A stretch of 64,000 nucleotides of DNA from Epilithonimonas lactis (GCF_900110605.1 NZ_FOFI01000001.1:1-64000), one strand, 5' to 3'; numbered from the stretch's first letter, positions 8,736-18,414 are shown. The notes: a model not told the origin generated them from the letters alone. Numbers and translations are program-made.

Positions 8736-9790
8736 TAGGAAAACCTTTCTTTTAGTTTGAGGAATTTTCTTTCCAATAGATTAAAACTCAAAATCGAGAC
8801 AATATAAGCTAAGCCGAAAGTTAGTAGAAAACTTAGTGTCAGATTGGTGATTATAAGTTCATTGATGATCAAATGAAAACAGATTGGATGATAAACGTAA
8901 AGTCCAAAACTGACTTTGCCAATGGATTTCAGAATGTTATTGGTCAGCATTTTCTTTATCCAGTTTTCCGGCTCAATGATGATAGCGATTGCCACAAAGC
9001 TGCCGTAAACCATTGCTAAAATCAAATATCTTGCACAGCTTTCCAACAAGGAATAATTACCATTGTTCAGTGAAATATAAATCAATGGAATTAAGAAGAT
9101 GATAAAAACAGCGACAAATTTTTTCAAATTTTCCTTCATCAACTTCTTTTCTAATTCCAAAATGGCTAAAAATGAGCCAATTGCCAACTCATCGAATCTT
9201 GCGAATGTGAACAGTGATTCTTCAATGTGATTTTCAATCAAGATAAGTCTGACAAAAAAAGAAATAACACACAAAGATAGAATCGCCCATTTTATGTTTT
9301 TTACGGAACAATAATAGATGACCAACGGCCAAAACAGGTAGAAATGTTCCTCGACGGACAATGACCAGTAGTGAATTGGCCCCACACTATTCCAGTCAAA
9401 GGTCAAAGCAAAATTCTGCATAAAGGTCCAGTACCAGACTTGTTGCGAAAAACCAGCAACTGGTTGATGCAGAAAAAGCGGAACGACAAAATAATAGATC
9501 AGCAAAAAGAAATAATACAAAGGAAAGATCCTCAGAAATCTTTTGATGTAGAAAGATTTGAAATAAGAGTCGTCTTGCTTTGTGTTCAGTAATATTCTGG
9601 TGATGAGAAATCCAGATAGAACGAAAAACAGCGACACTCCTGTTTTCCCGAACAGGGACAATTTTTGTACTATTAATAAAATGTCGTTCTGAACGGTGAC
9701 ATCCTTGAAAAAGTGATAAAACATGACCATGATGACAGCAATGGCTCTGATACCGTCCAATTCATTGTAATGCTTTAACTTCATACTCAT
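8732..9790 (-). CDS. Acyltransferase family 3 membrane protein
   Basis: A 352-residue integral membrane O-acyltransferase (acyl_transf_3 / OafA type), which transfers acetyl or similar groups to envelope sugars. The diagnostic N-terminus LDGIRAIAVIMVMFYHF contains the catalytic His, followed by FVLSGFLITRIL, a basic RFLRIFPLYYF and WSLSVEEHFYLFWP. About ten hydrophobic segments run to the C-terminus. The acceptor is unknown. A second ATG two codons in is equally possible. Its 3' end overlaps the cupin gene by four bases. Confidence 0.9.
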   Translation of the reverse strand: MSMKLKHYNELDGIRAIAVIMVMFYHFFKDVTVQNDILLIVQKLSLFGKTGVSLFFVLSGFLITRILLNTKQDDSYFKSFYIKRFLRIFPLYYFFLLIYYFVVPLFLHQPVAGFSQQVWYWTFMQNFALTFDWNSVGPIHYWSLSVEEHFYLFWPLVIYYCSVKNIKWAILSLCVISFFVRLILIENHIEESLFTFARFDELAIGSFLAILELEKKLMKENLKKFVAVFIIFLIPLIYISLNNGNYSLLESCARYLILAMVYGSFVAIAIIIEPENWIKKMLTNNILKSIGKVSFGLYVYHPICFHLIINELIITNLTLSFLLTFGLAYIVSILSFNLLERKFLKLKERFSY

Positions 9791-9821
9791 TTAAAGGTGC
9801 GTCTTGTCGAAATTATAATAT

Positions 9822-9868
9822 AAAAAAGCGAGAAAATTTTCTCGCTTCTAATTTATGATTTTAAATCT
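9822..9868 (-). terminator. Terminator with a duplicated aspS 3' tail
   Basis: The hairpin AAGCGAGAAAATTTTCTCGCTT (perfect stem) ends the lipoprotein gene at 9908 reading leftward. The 47 bases here match 16089-16135 with only about three differences. At that second site the first part is the aspS terminator and the last part is the end of the aspS coding region. Here the same tail lies outside any gene, so it is a transposed copy. Confidence 0.8.
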
Positions 9869-9907
9869 GAAATTTCCCTTGTAGAAGGAGAAACAGTTAC
9901 GATACGA

Positions 9908-10390
9908 TCATTTGATCCCTACTTCATCAAGATAAATTTTTTGGATGGCAAGAATACTGTCCGGCTTCGACCTTAATTTTTTGAAATTCTCTTTTACAAG
10001 TTCATAATAACCTTCTCTCATTCGAGGGTCAGATTCGGTGAAAAAGTCTTTGGCAGCCTGACCTTGAGCATTGACAGCATCGATATATTCTAAAGCTCCC
10101 TTATAAAAAGGCATTGCCTCTGGACTTACCGAAGTGCCTGCTATATTCTTCAAACCGGCACTTGCGTCTTCCGATAGCTTGATCGCATCTTTGACCTCGA
10201 CGGCAGTTTCTGCAGAAGGAGCCTTGGCTAATGCACTGGAATCTGAAAAATATTTCGCTTCGAATTCGTCCAGCGCATTCATTTCCTCTAGAAATTCATT
10301 TGCTACTTTTTCATTGAGCGCAAATTCGTCGCCCTTTTTACAACCTACCAAAAGAAGAATTGGTATCAAAAAAATCATTGCTTTTTTCAT
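9908..10390 (-). CDS. Predicted lipoprotein of unknown function
   Basis: A 160-residue protein with a lipoprotein signal (MKKAMIFLIPILLLVGCKKG; lipobox LLVGC, Cys17). The mature part is strongly helical and Ala/Glu/Lys-rich, without cysteines. It weakly suggests DUF3829-like or other helical-bundle lipoproteins of Bacteroidota, but I do not recognise a family. It is probably anchored in the inner or outer membrane facing the periplasm. It is transcribed alone, 75 bases downstream of recQ's end, and followed by the GCGAGAA hairpin terminator. Confidence 0.75.
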   Translation of the reverse strand: MKKAMIFLIPILLLVGCKKGDEFALNEKVANEFLEEMNALDEFEAKYFSDSSALAKAPSAETAVEVKDAIKLSEDASAGLKNIAGTSVSPEAMPFYKGALEYIDAVNAQGQAAKDFFTESDPRMREGYYELVKENFKKLRSKPDSILAIQKIYLDEVGIK

Positions 10391-10465
10391 AGTTTGTCTT
10401 TTTTATAAAATTAGCAAAATTTTATATTCAAAGTATAAAAGGAGATAAAAATATTTCGCTCTTCT

Positions 10466-12640
10466 TTATTGCTGAGATTGGTGATAAGCCATCGCAATAT
10501 GAATTTCAAAATAAGAAAATCCTTCGCCTAATTCATCTTTGATTGCTTTTAAGGATGGGATGCTTTGGGCTTTTGCGATTTCGATAATCGGTTCTATTTT
10601 GCTCATATCCATCAATTCGTCGGCTTCTATTTTTCCAATCGCAACAAAATTTGCTAGATGATTTTGAATGGTGTTGATAGACAGATTTCTGATTTTAGCG
10701 ATTTCTTCAACATTGTTTCCATCTTTGTACATCTCAAACGTTGTCGCAAAAGTTCCAGATGTCTTGGGATTGGTCTTTTTGGGTTCTCTTTTCTTCTTCG
10801 GTTTTTTTTCGATGACTTTACTAGCCAAACTATGAATGTTGCAATAATCTGTAATCGGAGTCAAAAATATTTCTCCATATTTTTCAATTTTAAAAGCGCC
10901 GAAACCACTTATCTGACTCAGTTCTTCTTTGTTATTCGGAAGATAAGTTGATAATTCCATCAAAGTTGCATCAGAGAAAATAACGTAAGGCGGAACATTT
11001 TCTCTTTCGGCAATTTCTCGTCTTAAAGTTCTTAGCTCCGCAAATAAATCTTCATTTGCATCAAAGTCCGGCGTTGAATAATCGTTCTCAACTTCTGCAA
11101 CAATCACGGCTTTGGCTTGTTCTTTTACTTTTCGGAAGGTGACTTTCTTATCTTTAAATAAAACCAATTTGCTCTCCTCATTCAGTTTTAAAACCGAAAA
11201 TTCTTCATTCGATTCACTCAAAAAACCATTAAGCAATAATTGTCTTATCAAGTTTTGCCAATAATTTTTATCCTGATTATTTCCAATGCCGTAAGTCGGC
11301 AAACTGCGCATAAAATCTGTAATTTTCACACTTTTTGAACCTCGCAGAAAATCGATGATTAAGTTTTTTCCGTACCGTTCTTTCAACCTAAAAATCGCAC
11401 TCAATAATTTTTGAGAATCGGTTGTTGCGTCCCAAGTTTCAAATTCACTCAAGCAAAAATCGCAGGAATTGCAGTTTCCATCGTGTTTTTCACCGAAATA
11501 TTCCATCAAATATTGTCGCCGGCATTTTTGCATTTCGGCAAAGTCGGACATTTGTTTCAGCTTTTTCAACATCAGTTCAGATTGCTCTTCGTTGCCTTCT
11601 ATCATTGCAAATCTCCTCAATTTTATTACATCAGCAAATGAATAAAATAAAATCGCTTCACTCTGCAAACCGTCTCGTCCAGCTCTCCCAGTTTCTTGGT
11701 AGTAACTTTCGATATTTTTGGGCAAATCTGCGTGCATTACAAAACGGACATTGCTCTTGTCGATTCCCATTCCAAAGGCAATCGTCGCAACCATTACCCG
11801 AGTTTTATCCTTTAAAAAATCTTCCTGAACTTTCGCTCTTTCCAAGGAAGAAATTCCAGCGTGGTAAAAAGCGGAATTGATACCATTTTCTCTGAGATTA
11901 TTGGACATTTCTTCCGTTCCTTTTCTCGATAAACAATAGATAATTCCCGAATCGTTCGGATGTTCATTGAGGTATTGAATGATGTTTTGGAAGACCGATT
12001 GTTTCGGTTGAACAAAATATTTGATATTCGCTCTGTCGAAAGAAGAAATCAAAACCAGCGGATTTTGAAGGTTCAATTGTTTGATAATATCTTTCCTCGT
12101 AATTTCGTCTGCACTTGCCGTCAATGCGATGATTGGGACTTCTGGAAATTGCTTTTTCAATCCATTTAAAAACAAATAATCCGGACGAAAATCGTGACCC
12201 CAATGCGAAACGCAATGCGCCTCATCTACCGCAAACAGGGAAATATTGACCTCATTCAGCAATTTTAAAAACGCACCATTATCCGAACTCAATTTTTCGG
12301 GCGCAACATATAAAAGTTTGAGCTGACCGTTTTTTAATTGATTTAAAGTTTCATTTTGCTCATAAACACTCATTGAAGAATTGATGTACGAAGCCGAAAT
12401 TCCGTTCACGCGCAACGCATCAACTTGGTCTTTCATCAAAGCAATCAACGGCGAAATCACAATCGCAGTTCCGTCCAAAATCAACGCGGGAACTTGGTAA
12501 CAAAGCGATTTTCCACCGCCAGTTGGCATCAAAACAAAAGTGTCTTTCTTTGCAATTACATTTTCAACGGCGTTGGCTTGTTCGAGACGGAAATTATCGT
12601 AGCCGAAATATTGTTGGAGTATTTCTAGTGGAGATTTCAT
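10466..12640 (-). CDS. recQ: ATP-dependent DNA helicase RecQ
   Basis: A 724-residue 3'-5' superfamily 2 helicase acting in recombination and fork repair. Domain order is a helicase core with Walker A PTGGGKS at 39-45, motif II VDEAHCVSHWGHDFRP, and C-terminal half IAFGMGIDKSNVRFV...QETGRAGRDG. A zinc-binding RQC region follows with cysteines in EMQKCRRQYLM and CNSCDFC, then an HRDC domain (PPYVIFSDATLMEL) and a C-terminal helix-turn-helix (EEIAKIRNLSINTIQNHL). Length and order are those of full Bacteroidota RecQ. The start at 12640 gives the usual N-terminus SPLEILQQYFGYDNFR. Confidence 0.96.
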   Translation of the reverse strand: MKSPLEILQQYFGYDNFRLEQANAVENVIAKKDTFVLMPTGGGKSLCYQVPALILDGTAIVISPLIALMKDQVDALRVNGISASYINSSMSVYEQNETLNQLKNGQLKLLYVAPEKLSSDNGAFLKLLNEVNISLFAVDEAHCVSHWGHDFRPDYLFLNGLKKQFPEVPIIALTASADEITRKDIIKQLNLQNPLVLISSFDRANIKYFVQPKQSVFQNIIQYLNEHPNDSGIIYCLSRKGTEEMSNNLRENGINSAFYHAGISSLERAKVQEDFLKDKTRVMVATIAFGMGIDKSNVRFVMHADLPKNIESYYQETGRAGRDGLQSEAILFYSFADVIKLRRFAMIEGNEEQSELMLKKLKQMSDFAEMQKCRRQYLMEYFGEKHDGNCNSCDFCLSEFETWDATTDSQKLLSAIFRLKERYGKNLIIDFLRGSKSVKITDFMRSLPTYGIGNNQDKNYWQNLIRQLLLNGFLSESNEEFSVLKLNEESKLVLFKDKKVTFRKVKEQAKAVIVAEVENDYSTPDFDANEDLFAELRTLRREIAERENVPPYVIFSDATLMELSTYLPNNKEELSQISGFGAFKIEKYGEIFLTPITDYCNIHSLASKVIEKKPKKKREPKKTNPKTSGTFATTFEMYKDGNNVEEIAKIRNLSINTIQNHLANFVAIGKIEADELMDMSKIEPIIEIAKAQSIPSLKAIKDELGEGFSYFEIHIAMAYHQSQQ

Positions 12641-12790
12641 AGAATTTGTGTTTTAGTAAAAATAATAAATTTGGCTTGGAATCAAAAATGATAATTTCTG
12701 TAATATTTTCGTCGGCAAAAGAAGTGTTTCTATCGGTAAAGTTTTCAAAGCGTGGCAACGTACGATAATTTTGACAAAAAATTAATAGAT

Positions 12791-13528
12791 ATGTCATTAT
12801 TTACACCACTTATTTGGATTCTCATCATCGTTCCATTCATTGCTTTAGCCATTATTAGGTCAGAAAAGGTCAATCTAAAATATTTAGGATTGTTCGTCCT
12901 TTATTTTTTAACGGATTCCTACATTCAGCATTTGTCGAAACTCTATTTTGATTTGGAGTTTATAGGATTGAAATTCGCCTGGATTGGTAAAATTTTGAGT
13001 TTGTGTTTCGCTTTGATTGTTATTTTTTCTGTTTCAAAAAAAGACAGAGAAGAGATTGGATTTACGACGAAAACGAACTCAAAAAGTCAAGTGAAATCCG
13101 GAATTTTAATTTTTATGGGATTTTTAGCTTTTGATTTTATATTCAAAATGATTTTGTTCCCAAAAGGCGGTGATTTCGATTTGGAAACGTTTGCATTCCA
13201 AATGACAATGCCTGGTTTGACGGAGGAATTGGTTTTCAGAGGGATTTTATTCTGGCTATTGGACAAAGCTTTCGAACCGAAATGGAACTTCAAAGGCGTT
13301 AAATTCGGTTGGGGATTTGTGATTGTCACCATACTTTTTGCAGAAGCGCACGGCGTGATGCTTACAGAAAATTATGAATTTAAGTTTGACATCGTCACCA
13401 TTCTTTATTTAACTATTATTTCCTCGCTCAGTGTCGGGATTTTGCGTAAACTTTCAGGGAATCTTATTTTTCCAATTCTGGGACATAACGCCATCAACAC
13501 GATAAACGCCATCATTAGAATTTTGTAA
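12791..13528 (+). CDS. CPBP family intramembrane metalloprotease
   Basis: A 245-residue multi-pass protein of the CPBP/Rce1 (Abi) family. The signature glutamates are in PGLTEELVFRGILFWL (EExxxR), followed by EAHGVML and HNAINTINA, which supply the His and Asn of the active site. About seven hydrophobic segments are visible. Related proteins are CAAX proteases or bacteriocin immunity proteins; the substrate is unknown. The frame extends to an ATG at 12752, but the ATG at 12791 begins just before the first hydrophobic segment (MSLFTPLIWILI) and fits better. Confidence 0.85.
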   Translation: MSLFTPLIWILIIVPFIALAIIRSEKVNLKYLGLFVLYFLTDSYIQHLSKLYFDLEFIGLKFAWIGKILSLCFALIVIFSVSKKDREEIGFTTKTNSKSQVKSGILIFMGFLAFDFIFKMILFPKGGDFDLETFAFQMTMPGLTEELVFRGILFWLLDKAFEPKWNFKGVKFGWGFVIVTILFAEAHGVMLTENYEFKFDIVTILYLTIISSLSVGILRKLSGNLIFPILGHNAINTINAIIRIL

Positions 13529-13540
13529 AAAGCACCAATC

Positions 13541-13578
13541 AAACAGCTTCAAAAAACTATCTTTGGAGCTGTTTTTTT
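13541..13578 (+). terminator. Terminator after the CPBP gene
   Basis: Stem AAACAGCTTC (13541-13550) with GGAGCTGTTT (13565-13574), one mismatch, followed by a T-run. It lies between the CPBP gene and the histidine kinase gene. Confidence 0.75.
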
Positions 13579-13590
13579 CAATTAAAAATT

Positions 13591-14754
13591 ATGCAAAAAA
13601 TATCTTCAAATTATTTTACACAACGCATTGGTGAATTTGATTTTGAACAATTTTACACTCAACAGAAACGATTGATATTCCATTCTTTAATGTGGTTGAG
13701 TTTTGCTTTTTTGTTATTCTTAAGTTATCGTTTAGCTTATCATCTCACGTATTTCAATAGTTTCATTCTGACACTTCGGATGTGCGTTGTGAATATGATT
13801 GTGTTCTATACTTTCTTCTATCTACTTCTGCCGAAAATTTTAAAACAATCATTTGGATTGGCGATTTTTTATTTGATTATCAGTTTTCCTGTGTTTGTAA
13901 TTGTCTGGTTGCTATCAACTTACCTGTTTTCCATTATTTATCACCACTTAAGATTCGAAATTTTAGAAGGAGAATTGAAAGGTGCGATTACGGCGAGTGC
14001 AGACCAGACTTTTTGGGAAGCTATTTCTATTAATAGAATAATTTCTCAGTCAATTATCTTCATTTCACTTTTATCGCCTTTCTTTTTTGTTAAAATCTTA
14101 TTTGAAATTTCCAAGCTTTACAGCCGAACCATTAAGATTCAAAACCAGAAAAATCTGCTGGAAATCCAAAATATCAATATTGAAAAAGATTTTTTGAAAT
14201 CTCAGCTCAATCCACATTTTCTATTTAATACTTTGAATAATTTATACAGTTTGAGCCTTAAGAAAGACAATGCGGTTCCCGAAGTGATTCTCAATCTTTC
14301 CGACACAATGAGTTATACTTTGTACGAATCGAACAGTGAAAAAGTAGAATTGTGGAAAGAAGTAGAATTCGTTAAAAACTATTTCGAGCTCGAAAAAATG
14401 CGCTACTCTGCTGATAAGAAAATTCATTGCGAATTTCCTACTGAGAGAGATTGTAACGGTTTAAAGATTGCTCCGCTTTTGACTTTCACCTTCATAGAAA
14501 ATGCTTTTAAATATGGTTTAAAATCAAAAGAATCAGCTTTTTTGAATCTTAAAATAAGGATTGAAAACGGAAAGTTTATTTTTGTGATAGAAAATGATTT
14601 CGAGGAAAACAAAACCAAAAATATTCACAGCGGAATCGGAATAGAAAATGTGAGAAAACGGCTCCAATTGATATATCCGAATGATTTTCAATTAGAAATT
14701 TTCGATTCACAAAATATTTTCAGAGTGCAGTTAACAATTAATTTAATCAAATAA
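13591..14754 (+). CDS. LytS-type sensor histidine kinase
   Basis: A 387-residue membrane sensor kinase of the LytS/YehU (His_kinase) family. Four hydrophobic segments fill roughly residues 30-175, with no recognisable extracellular sensor domain. The cytosolic part has the family H-box SQLNPHFLFNTLNNLYSL, the N-box LTFTFIENAFKYGL and the G-box SGIGIENVRKRLQLIYP. It should phosphorylate the LytTR regulator encoded next, whose ATG overlaps this stop codon by one base. The signal is unknown. Confidence 0.93.
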   Translation: MQKISSNYFTQRIGEFDFEQFYTQQKRLIFHSLMWLSFAFLLFLSYRLAYHLTYFNSFILTLRMCVVNMIVFYTFFYLLLPKILKQSFGLAIFYLIISFPVFVIVWLLSTYLFSIIYHHLRFEILEGELKGAITASADQTFWEAISINRIISQSIIFISLLSPFFFVKILFEISKLYSRTIKIQNQKNLLEIQNINIEKDFLKSQLNPHFLFNTLNNLYSLSLKKDNAVPEVILNLSDTMSYTLYESNSEKVELWKEVEFVKNYFELEKMRYSADKKIHCEFPTERDCNGLKIAPLLTFTFIENAFKYGLKSKESAFLNLKIRIENGKFIFVIENDFEENKTKNIHSGIGIENVRKRLQLIYPNDFQLEIFDSQNIFRVQLTINLIK

Positions 14755-15458
14755 TGGAAAAAATAAATTGCATCATTATCGATGACGAACCACTTGGAAG
14801 AGACCTCGTAGAATCTTTCGCTAAAGAAGTTTCTTATCTCAACATTCTGAGGATTTTTGAAAACCCTATGACAGCTTTATCTTTTCTGGAAGAAAATCCC
14901 GTCGACCTTGTTTTTAGTGATATTGAAATGCCCAAAATCAATGGTTTGGATTTCCTCCGAACATTAGAAAATCCGCCCATTTTTATTTTTATTACCGCTT
15001 ATCGGGAATTTGCTTTAGATGGTTTTGATACTGGCGCGACAGATTATTTGGTGAAACCGGTTCGTTTTGATAGGTTTTTGAAAGCGGTGCAAAAAGCTAA
15101 AAATCAAATAGATTTAAAGAGGAGTTCTACAAGCTCGCAAGAGCACAACGACAAAATCTTTATTAAATCTGAAGGGAAAATTGTCAAAATTTTGTTGACC
15201 GAAATTTTATATATCGAAGCCCAAGGCGATTATTTGAATGTGATGACGACGTCGGAAATCTATCCGACCCAAATGACTCTTACATCGATGGAAGAGAGTT
15301 TACAAAACAAAAAATTCTTTAGAGTTCAGCGTTCTTTTATCTTGAATCTCGACTTTGTAAGAAGTATCCACGGAAATATGGTGGAATTGCTGAACGGAAA
15401 ATCTATTTCTGTTTCTGTGAATAAAAAGGAGGAACTTTGCAGATTGTTGGGAATGTGA
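14754..15458 (+). CDS. LytTR-family response regulator
   Basis: A 234-residue two-component regulator. The receiver domain spans about 1-120, with acidic residues in CIIIDDEPLGR, the phospho-acceptor Asp in VFSDIEMPKINGLDF, and a conserved Lys in DYLVKPVRF. A LytTR DNA-binding domain at about 135-234 carries ILYIEAQGDYLNV, FFRVQRSFILNLDFV and NGKSISVS. It is translationally coupled to the kinase gene. Regulators of this type usually bind paired direct repeats near their targets; none was assigned here. Confidence 0.95.
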   Translation: MEKINCIIIDDEPLGRDLVESFAKEVSYLNILRIFENPMTALSFLEENPVDLVFSDIEMPKINGLDFLRTLENPPIFIFITAYREFALDGFDTGATDYLVKPVRFDRFLKAVQKAKNQIDLKRSSTSSQEHNDKIFIKSEGKIVKILLTEILYIEAQGDYLNVMTTSEIYPTQMTLTSMEESLQNKKFFRVQRSFILNLDFVRSIHGNMVELLNGKSISVSVNKKEELCRLLGM

Positions 15459-15461
15459 TTT

Positions 15462-15815
15462 TTAAACTCCTAAAACCACAGAAGCATCTATTTTTAGTTT
15501 TTTGCTTATTTCTCGTGCGACTTTAAGTGTTGGTTCAGATTTTCCAGTAAGATATTCACTGACTCTTGATGGGCTAACATTGAGAATTTCAGAAAGTTTA
15601 ACTTGTGAAATTCCCATTTCGTACATTCTTAACTTAATTACTTCCTGCAAACTTGGAGTTTCTACAGGAAAATATTTTTCTTCGTAATCAGCGACAGCAT
15701 CGGATAAAAAATCAAGTTCAATGAAATTTTTATCATTCTCAGAAGTTTCGTTTCCTACTGTTTTCAGAAGCTCTTCTATTCTTTCGCAGGCGACTTTGTA
15801 TTGTTTCTCTGTCAT
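15462..15815 (-). CDS. higA: HigA-type antitoxin (HTH domain)
   Basis: A 117-residue antitoxin-like protein. The N-terminal half (EELLKTVGNETSENDKNFIE) is the toxin-proximal region of HigA proteins. The C-terminal half has an XRE helix-turn-helix at about 62-115 (GISQVKLSEILNVSPSRVSE). It would bind its own promoter and neutralise a HigB RNase. It starts 3 bases after the higB-like gene, the usual toxin-first order. It looks intact, unlike the toxin, so it may survive as a regulator or as a guard against other HigB toxins. Confidence 0.88.
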   Translation of the reverse strand: MTEKQYKVACERIEELLKTVGNETSENDKNFIELDFLSDAVADYEEKYFPVETPSLQEVIKLRMYEMGISQVKLSEILNVSPSRVSEYLTGKSEPTLKVAREISKKLKIDASVVLGV

Positions 15816-15818
15816 TTT

Positions 15819-16061
15819 TTAAATATTTGAAGCGTCTATTTTGTCGTAATCTTTATGAGTGCAGATAAACCGAATGTACACTTTTTGCGAAGCAAAAATA
15901 ATAATGGCAATCAATCTATAATTGTTTCCTTTAATATTAAAAACGAAACGATTATTTCCCACATAATCTGCAGAATTAAAGGTTTCTTTTATATCTGAAA
16001 AGCTTTTCCATTCGCAGTTTTGAGTTTTTTTGTACCAATCTCTTAAAGCGATATATTTCAA
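15819..16061 (-). pseudogene. higB: HigB-type RNase toxin, 5'-truncated or TTG-started
   Basis: The 80 residues match the HigB toxin family, a ribosome-dependent mRNA endonuclease: WYKKTQNCEWKSFSDIKETF, NNRFVFNIKGNNYRLIA and IRFICTHKDYDKIDA. Full-length relatives start about 15-18 residues earlier. Upstream in frame there is no ATG: only a TTG at 16059-16061 and then a stop codon, with the aspS terminator immediately beyond. The family's VKI and GTH segments also read AII and CTH here. Either the 5' end was lost, leaving an inactive toxin, or a short form starts at TTG. Any promoter would have to lie within or past the terminator. Confidence 0.7.
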
Positions 16062-16088
16062 AAAACAAAAGTTACTATTTTTTAAAAT

Positions 16089-16116
16089 AAAAAAGCGAGA
16101 AAAAATTCTCGCTTTT
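16089..16116 (-). terminator. Terminator of aspS
   Basis: AAAGCGAGAA / TTCTCGCTTT stem with a T-run on the minus strand, beginning 4 bases after the aspS stop codon. The same 47-base block recurs at 9822-9868. Confidence 0.88.
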
Positions 16117-16119
16117 AAT

Positions 16120-17874
16120 TTATGATTTTAAATCTAATTTAAGTTCCAGTTCCGTAAGCTGTTCTTGATGAATCGGCGCCGGCGCATCAATCATCACATC
16201 TCGTCCGGAATTATTTTTCGGGAAAGCGATGTAATCTCGAATCACTTCATTTCCATCGAGAATTGCAACCAATCGGTCAAATCCGAACGCCAAACCTCCG
16301 TGAGGCGGAGCGCCGTATTTAAAGGCATTCATCAGGAATCCGAATTGCGCTTCTGCTTCTTCTTTTGAGAATCCTAAAAGGTCAAACATTTTCGACTGCA
16401 AATCTTTATCAAAAATTCGGATAGAACCGCCACCAATTTCGTTTCCGTTCAAGACCAAATCGTATGCGTTGGCTCTGGCTTTTCCCGGGTCAGTTTCCAA
16501 AAGGTGGAAATCTTCGGTTTTTGGAGAGGTGAAAGGGTGGTGCATTGCGTGGTAACGTCCGCTTTCTTCATCAAATTCCAACAACGGGAAGTCGACAACC
16601 CAAAGTGGTGCGAATTCATTTCCTTTTCTCAAACCAAGACGGTTTCCGAGTTCCATTCTCAATGCCGAAAGTTGCGTTCTCACTTTGTCTGCGTTTCCGG
16701 ACATTATGAAAATTAAATCTCCAGCTTTTGCTCCGAATTCTTCTGTGATTTTCTTCAAGTCTTCTTCAGAATAGAATTTGTTGACAGACGAAGTTACAAC
16801 CCCATCGTTTTGGAATTTAATCCAAACCAATCCTGTTGCGCCGATTTGAGGGCGTTTTACCCAATCTACCAATTCGTCGATTTGTTTTCTGGTGTAATCT
16901 GCAATGCCTTCAACATTGATTCCGACCACCAGTTCTGCATCGTCGAATATTTTGAAATCTTTTCCTTTTGTTAAGTCATTCAGTTCGTGGAATTCCATTC
17001 CGAAACGGATGTCCGGTTTGTCGTTCCCATATTTCTGCATCGCATCGGCGAAGGTCATTCTTGGGAAATCTCCGAATTCGTTTCCGGTAATGTCTTTCAA
17101 AAGAACTTTGGTCATTCCTTCAAAAACATTCATAATGTCTTCCTGCTCTACAAATGCCATTTCACAATCGATTTGGGTGAATTCCGGCTGTCTGTCGGCT
17201 CTCAAATCTTCGTCACGGAAACATTTCACGATTTGGAAATATCTGTCCATTCCGCCAACCATCAATAATTGTTTGAAAGTTTGTGGCGACTGTGGCAATG
17301 CGTAAAACTGTCCCGGATTCATTCTGCTTGGAACCACGAAATCTCTCGCTCCTTCCGGAGTAGATTTGATTAAAACCGGCGTTTCAACCTCGATGAAGCC
17401 TTCGTCTGAAAGATAATTTCTAACTTTCTGCGCCATTTTGTGACGGAAAATCAGTTTGTCTTTCACAGGATTTCTTCTGATGTCGAGGTATCTGTATTTC
17501 ATTCTCAATTCTTCGCCACCGTCGGTTTCGTCTTCGATGGTGAAAGGTGGCAATTGAGATTCATTTAATATGATTAGATTTTCAACTAAGATTTCTACGT
17601 CGCCTGTTGCAATCTTTGGGTTTTTGGAAGTACGTTCGATAATGGTTCCTTCAACTTTGATGACGAATTCACGGCCGAGTTTCTTAGCAGTTTCCAAAAG
17701 TTCTTTGGAAGTTCTGTCCTCGTCCAAAACCAATTGTGTGATGCCGTAACGGTCTCGCAAATCTATCCAAATCATAAAACCTTTGTCGCGGATGGTTTGT
17801 ACCCAGCCGGAAAGTGTTACTTTTTCATTCAGATTTTTCAGCGTCAGTTCGCCGTTTGTGTGTGTACGGAACAT
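16120..17874 (-). CDS. aspS: Aspartyl-tRNA synthetase
   Basis: A 584-residue class IIb synthetase that charges tRNA-Asp. An N-terminal OB-fold anticodon-binding domain spans about 1-110 ([23 protein letters not shown]). The catalytic core follows with [31 protein letters not shown] and, at the end, motif 3 in [14 protein letters not shown] bacterial insertion (GAD) domain sits in the middle. I chose the ATG at 17874 ([10 protein letters not shown]); a start at 17904 would add ten residues that relatives lack. The gene ends in a strong hairpin. Confidence 0.96.
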   Translation of the reverse strand: MFRTHTNGELTLKNLNEKVTLSGWVQTIRDKGFMIWIDLRDRYGITQLVLDEDRTSKELLETAKKLGREFVIKVEGTIIERTSKNPKIATGDVEILVENLIILNESQLPPFTIEDETDGGEELRMKYRYLDIRRNPVKDKLIFRHKMAQKVRNYLSDEGFIEVETPVLIKSTPEGARDFVVPSRMNPGQFYALPQSPQTFKQLLMVGGMDRYFQIVKCFRDEDLRADRQPEFTQIDCEMAFVEQEDIMNVFEGMTKVLLKDITGNEFGDFPRMTFADAMQKYGNDKPDIRFGMEFHELNDLTKGKDFKIFDDAELVVGINVEGIADYTRKQIDELVDWVKRPQIGATGLVWIKFQNDGVVTSSVNKFYSEEDLKKITEEFGAKAGDLIFIMSGNADKVRTQLSALRMELGNRLGLRKGNEFAPLWVVDFPLLEFDEESGRYHAMHHPFTSPKTEDFHLLETDPGKARANAYDLVLNGNEIGGGSIRIFDKDLQSKMFDLLGFSKEEAEAQFGFLMNAFKYGAPPHGGLAFGFDRLVAILDGNEVIRDYIAFPKNNSGRDVMIDAPAPIHQEQLTELELKLDLKS

Positions 17875-18040
17875 AAAAATTTGGTTTAAAGTTAAGAGAT
17901 TCAAGGTTTAAGGTTCAGCGATGTCAACTTTGAATTGTTGAACTTAGAACTTTGAATTTTCGAGTGCAAAGATAATGTTTTGATGGGAATTAATTTGATT
18001 GATATGGAAAGGTTTTTTTGATTGAGAAATCGTCAATCGA

Positions 18041-18170
18041 GGCGAAGCGCGTGAGGGATAGTAGTGGATATCCTTTTTTTGGCGGATGGAATTTGCGGAT
18101 GGGAAAAAAGATAGTAACGGATAGCCCGGCCCGAGCGGTGGGAGAAGCGTTGGCGAGGGACACGCCCTAA
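18041..18170 (+). repeat. Intergenic hairpin repeat, copy C
   Basis: GCGTGAGGGATAGTAGTGG, ATATCC, a T-run, a variable tip, an A-run, GATAGTAACGGATAGCCCGG, a CCCGAGCGG block and a tail GTTGGCGAGGGACACGCCC. The block order matches copy B on its minus strand. The T7/A6 tracts pair as a stem. It lies between aspS and the THX gene, which are divergently oriented. Confidence 0.75.
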
Positions 18171-18227
18171 TTCTTGGTGGTCTCGGAAAATTGTTGTAAT
18201 TTAGTGGAAATCAAATATTTAATTATT

Positions 18228-18413
18228 ATGGGAAGAGGAGACCAAAAATCTACCAAAGGAAAAATCGCGCGAGGAAGTTATGGAAAATCCAGACTTAGAA
18301 AAGCCTCGAAACCTGTAGTAGTGGCGGAAAAGCCGGCAAAAGAAAAAGCAGAAGCAAAGCCGAAAGCGACGAAAGCGAAGGCTGAAAAACCAAAGGAAAC
18401 GGAAGAAAAATAA
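18228..18413 (+). CDS. 30S ribosomal protein THX
   Basis: A 61-residue basic protein. The first 26 residues (GRGDQKSTKGKIARGSYGK) are the THX signature, a small peptide that sits in a cavity at the head of the 30S subunit. The C-terminus is a Lys/Ala/Glu-rich tail, as in other Bacteroidota. The open frame begins at 18174, but the extra 18 residues overlap repeat-adjacent intergenic sequence and lack family resemblance, so the ATG at 18228 is chosen. Confidence 0.88.
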   Translation: MGRGDQKSTKGKIARGSYGKSRLRKASKPVVVAEKPAKEKAEAKPKATKAKAEKPKETEEK

Positions 18414-18414
18414 A

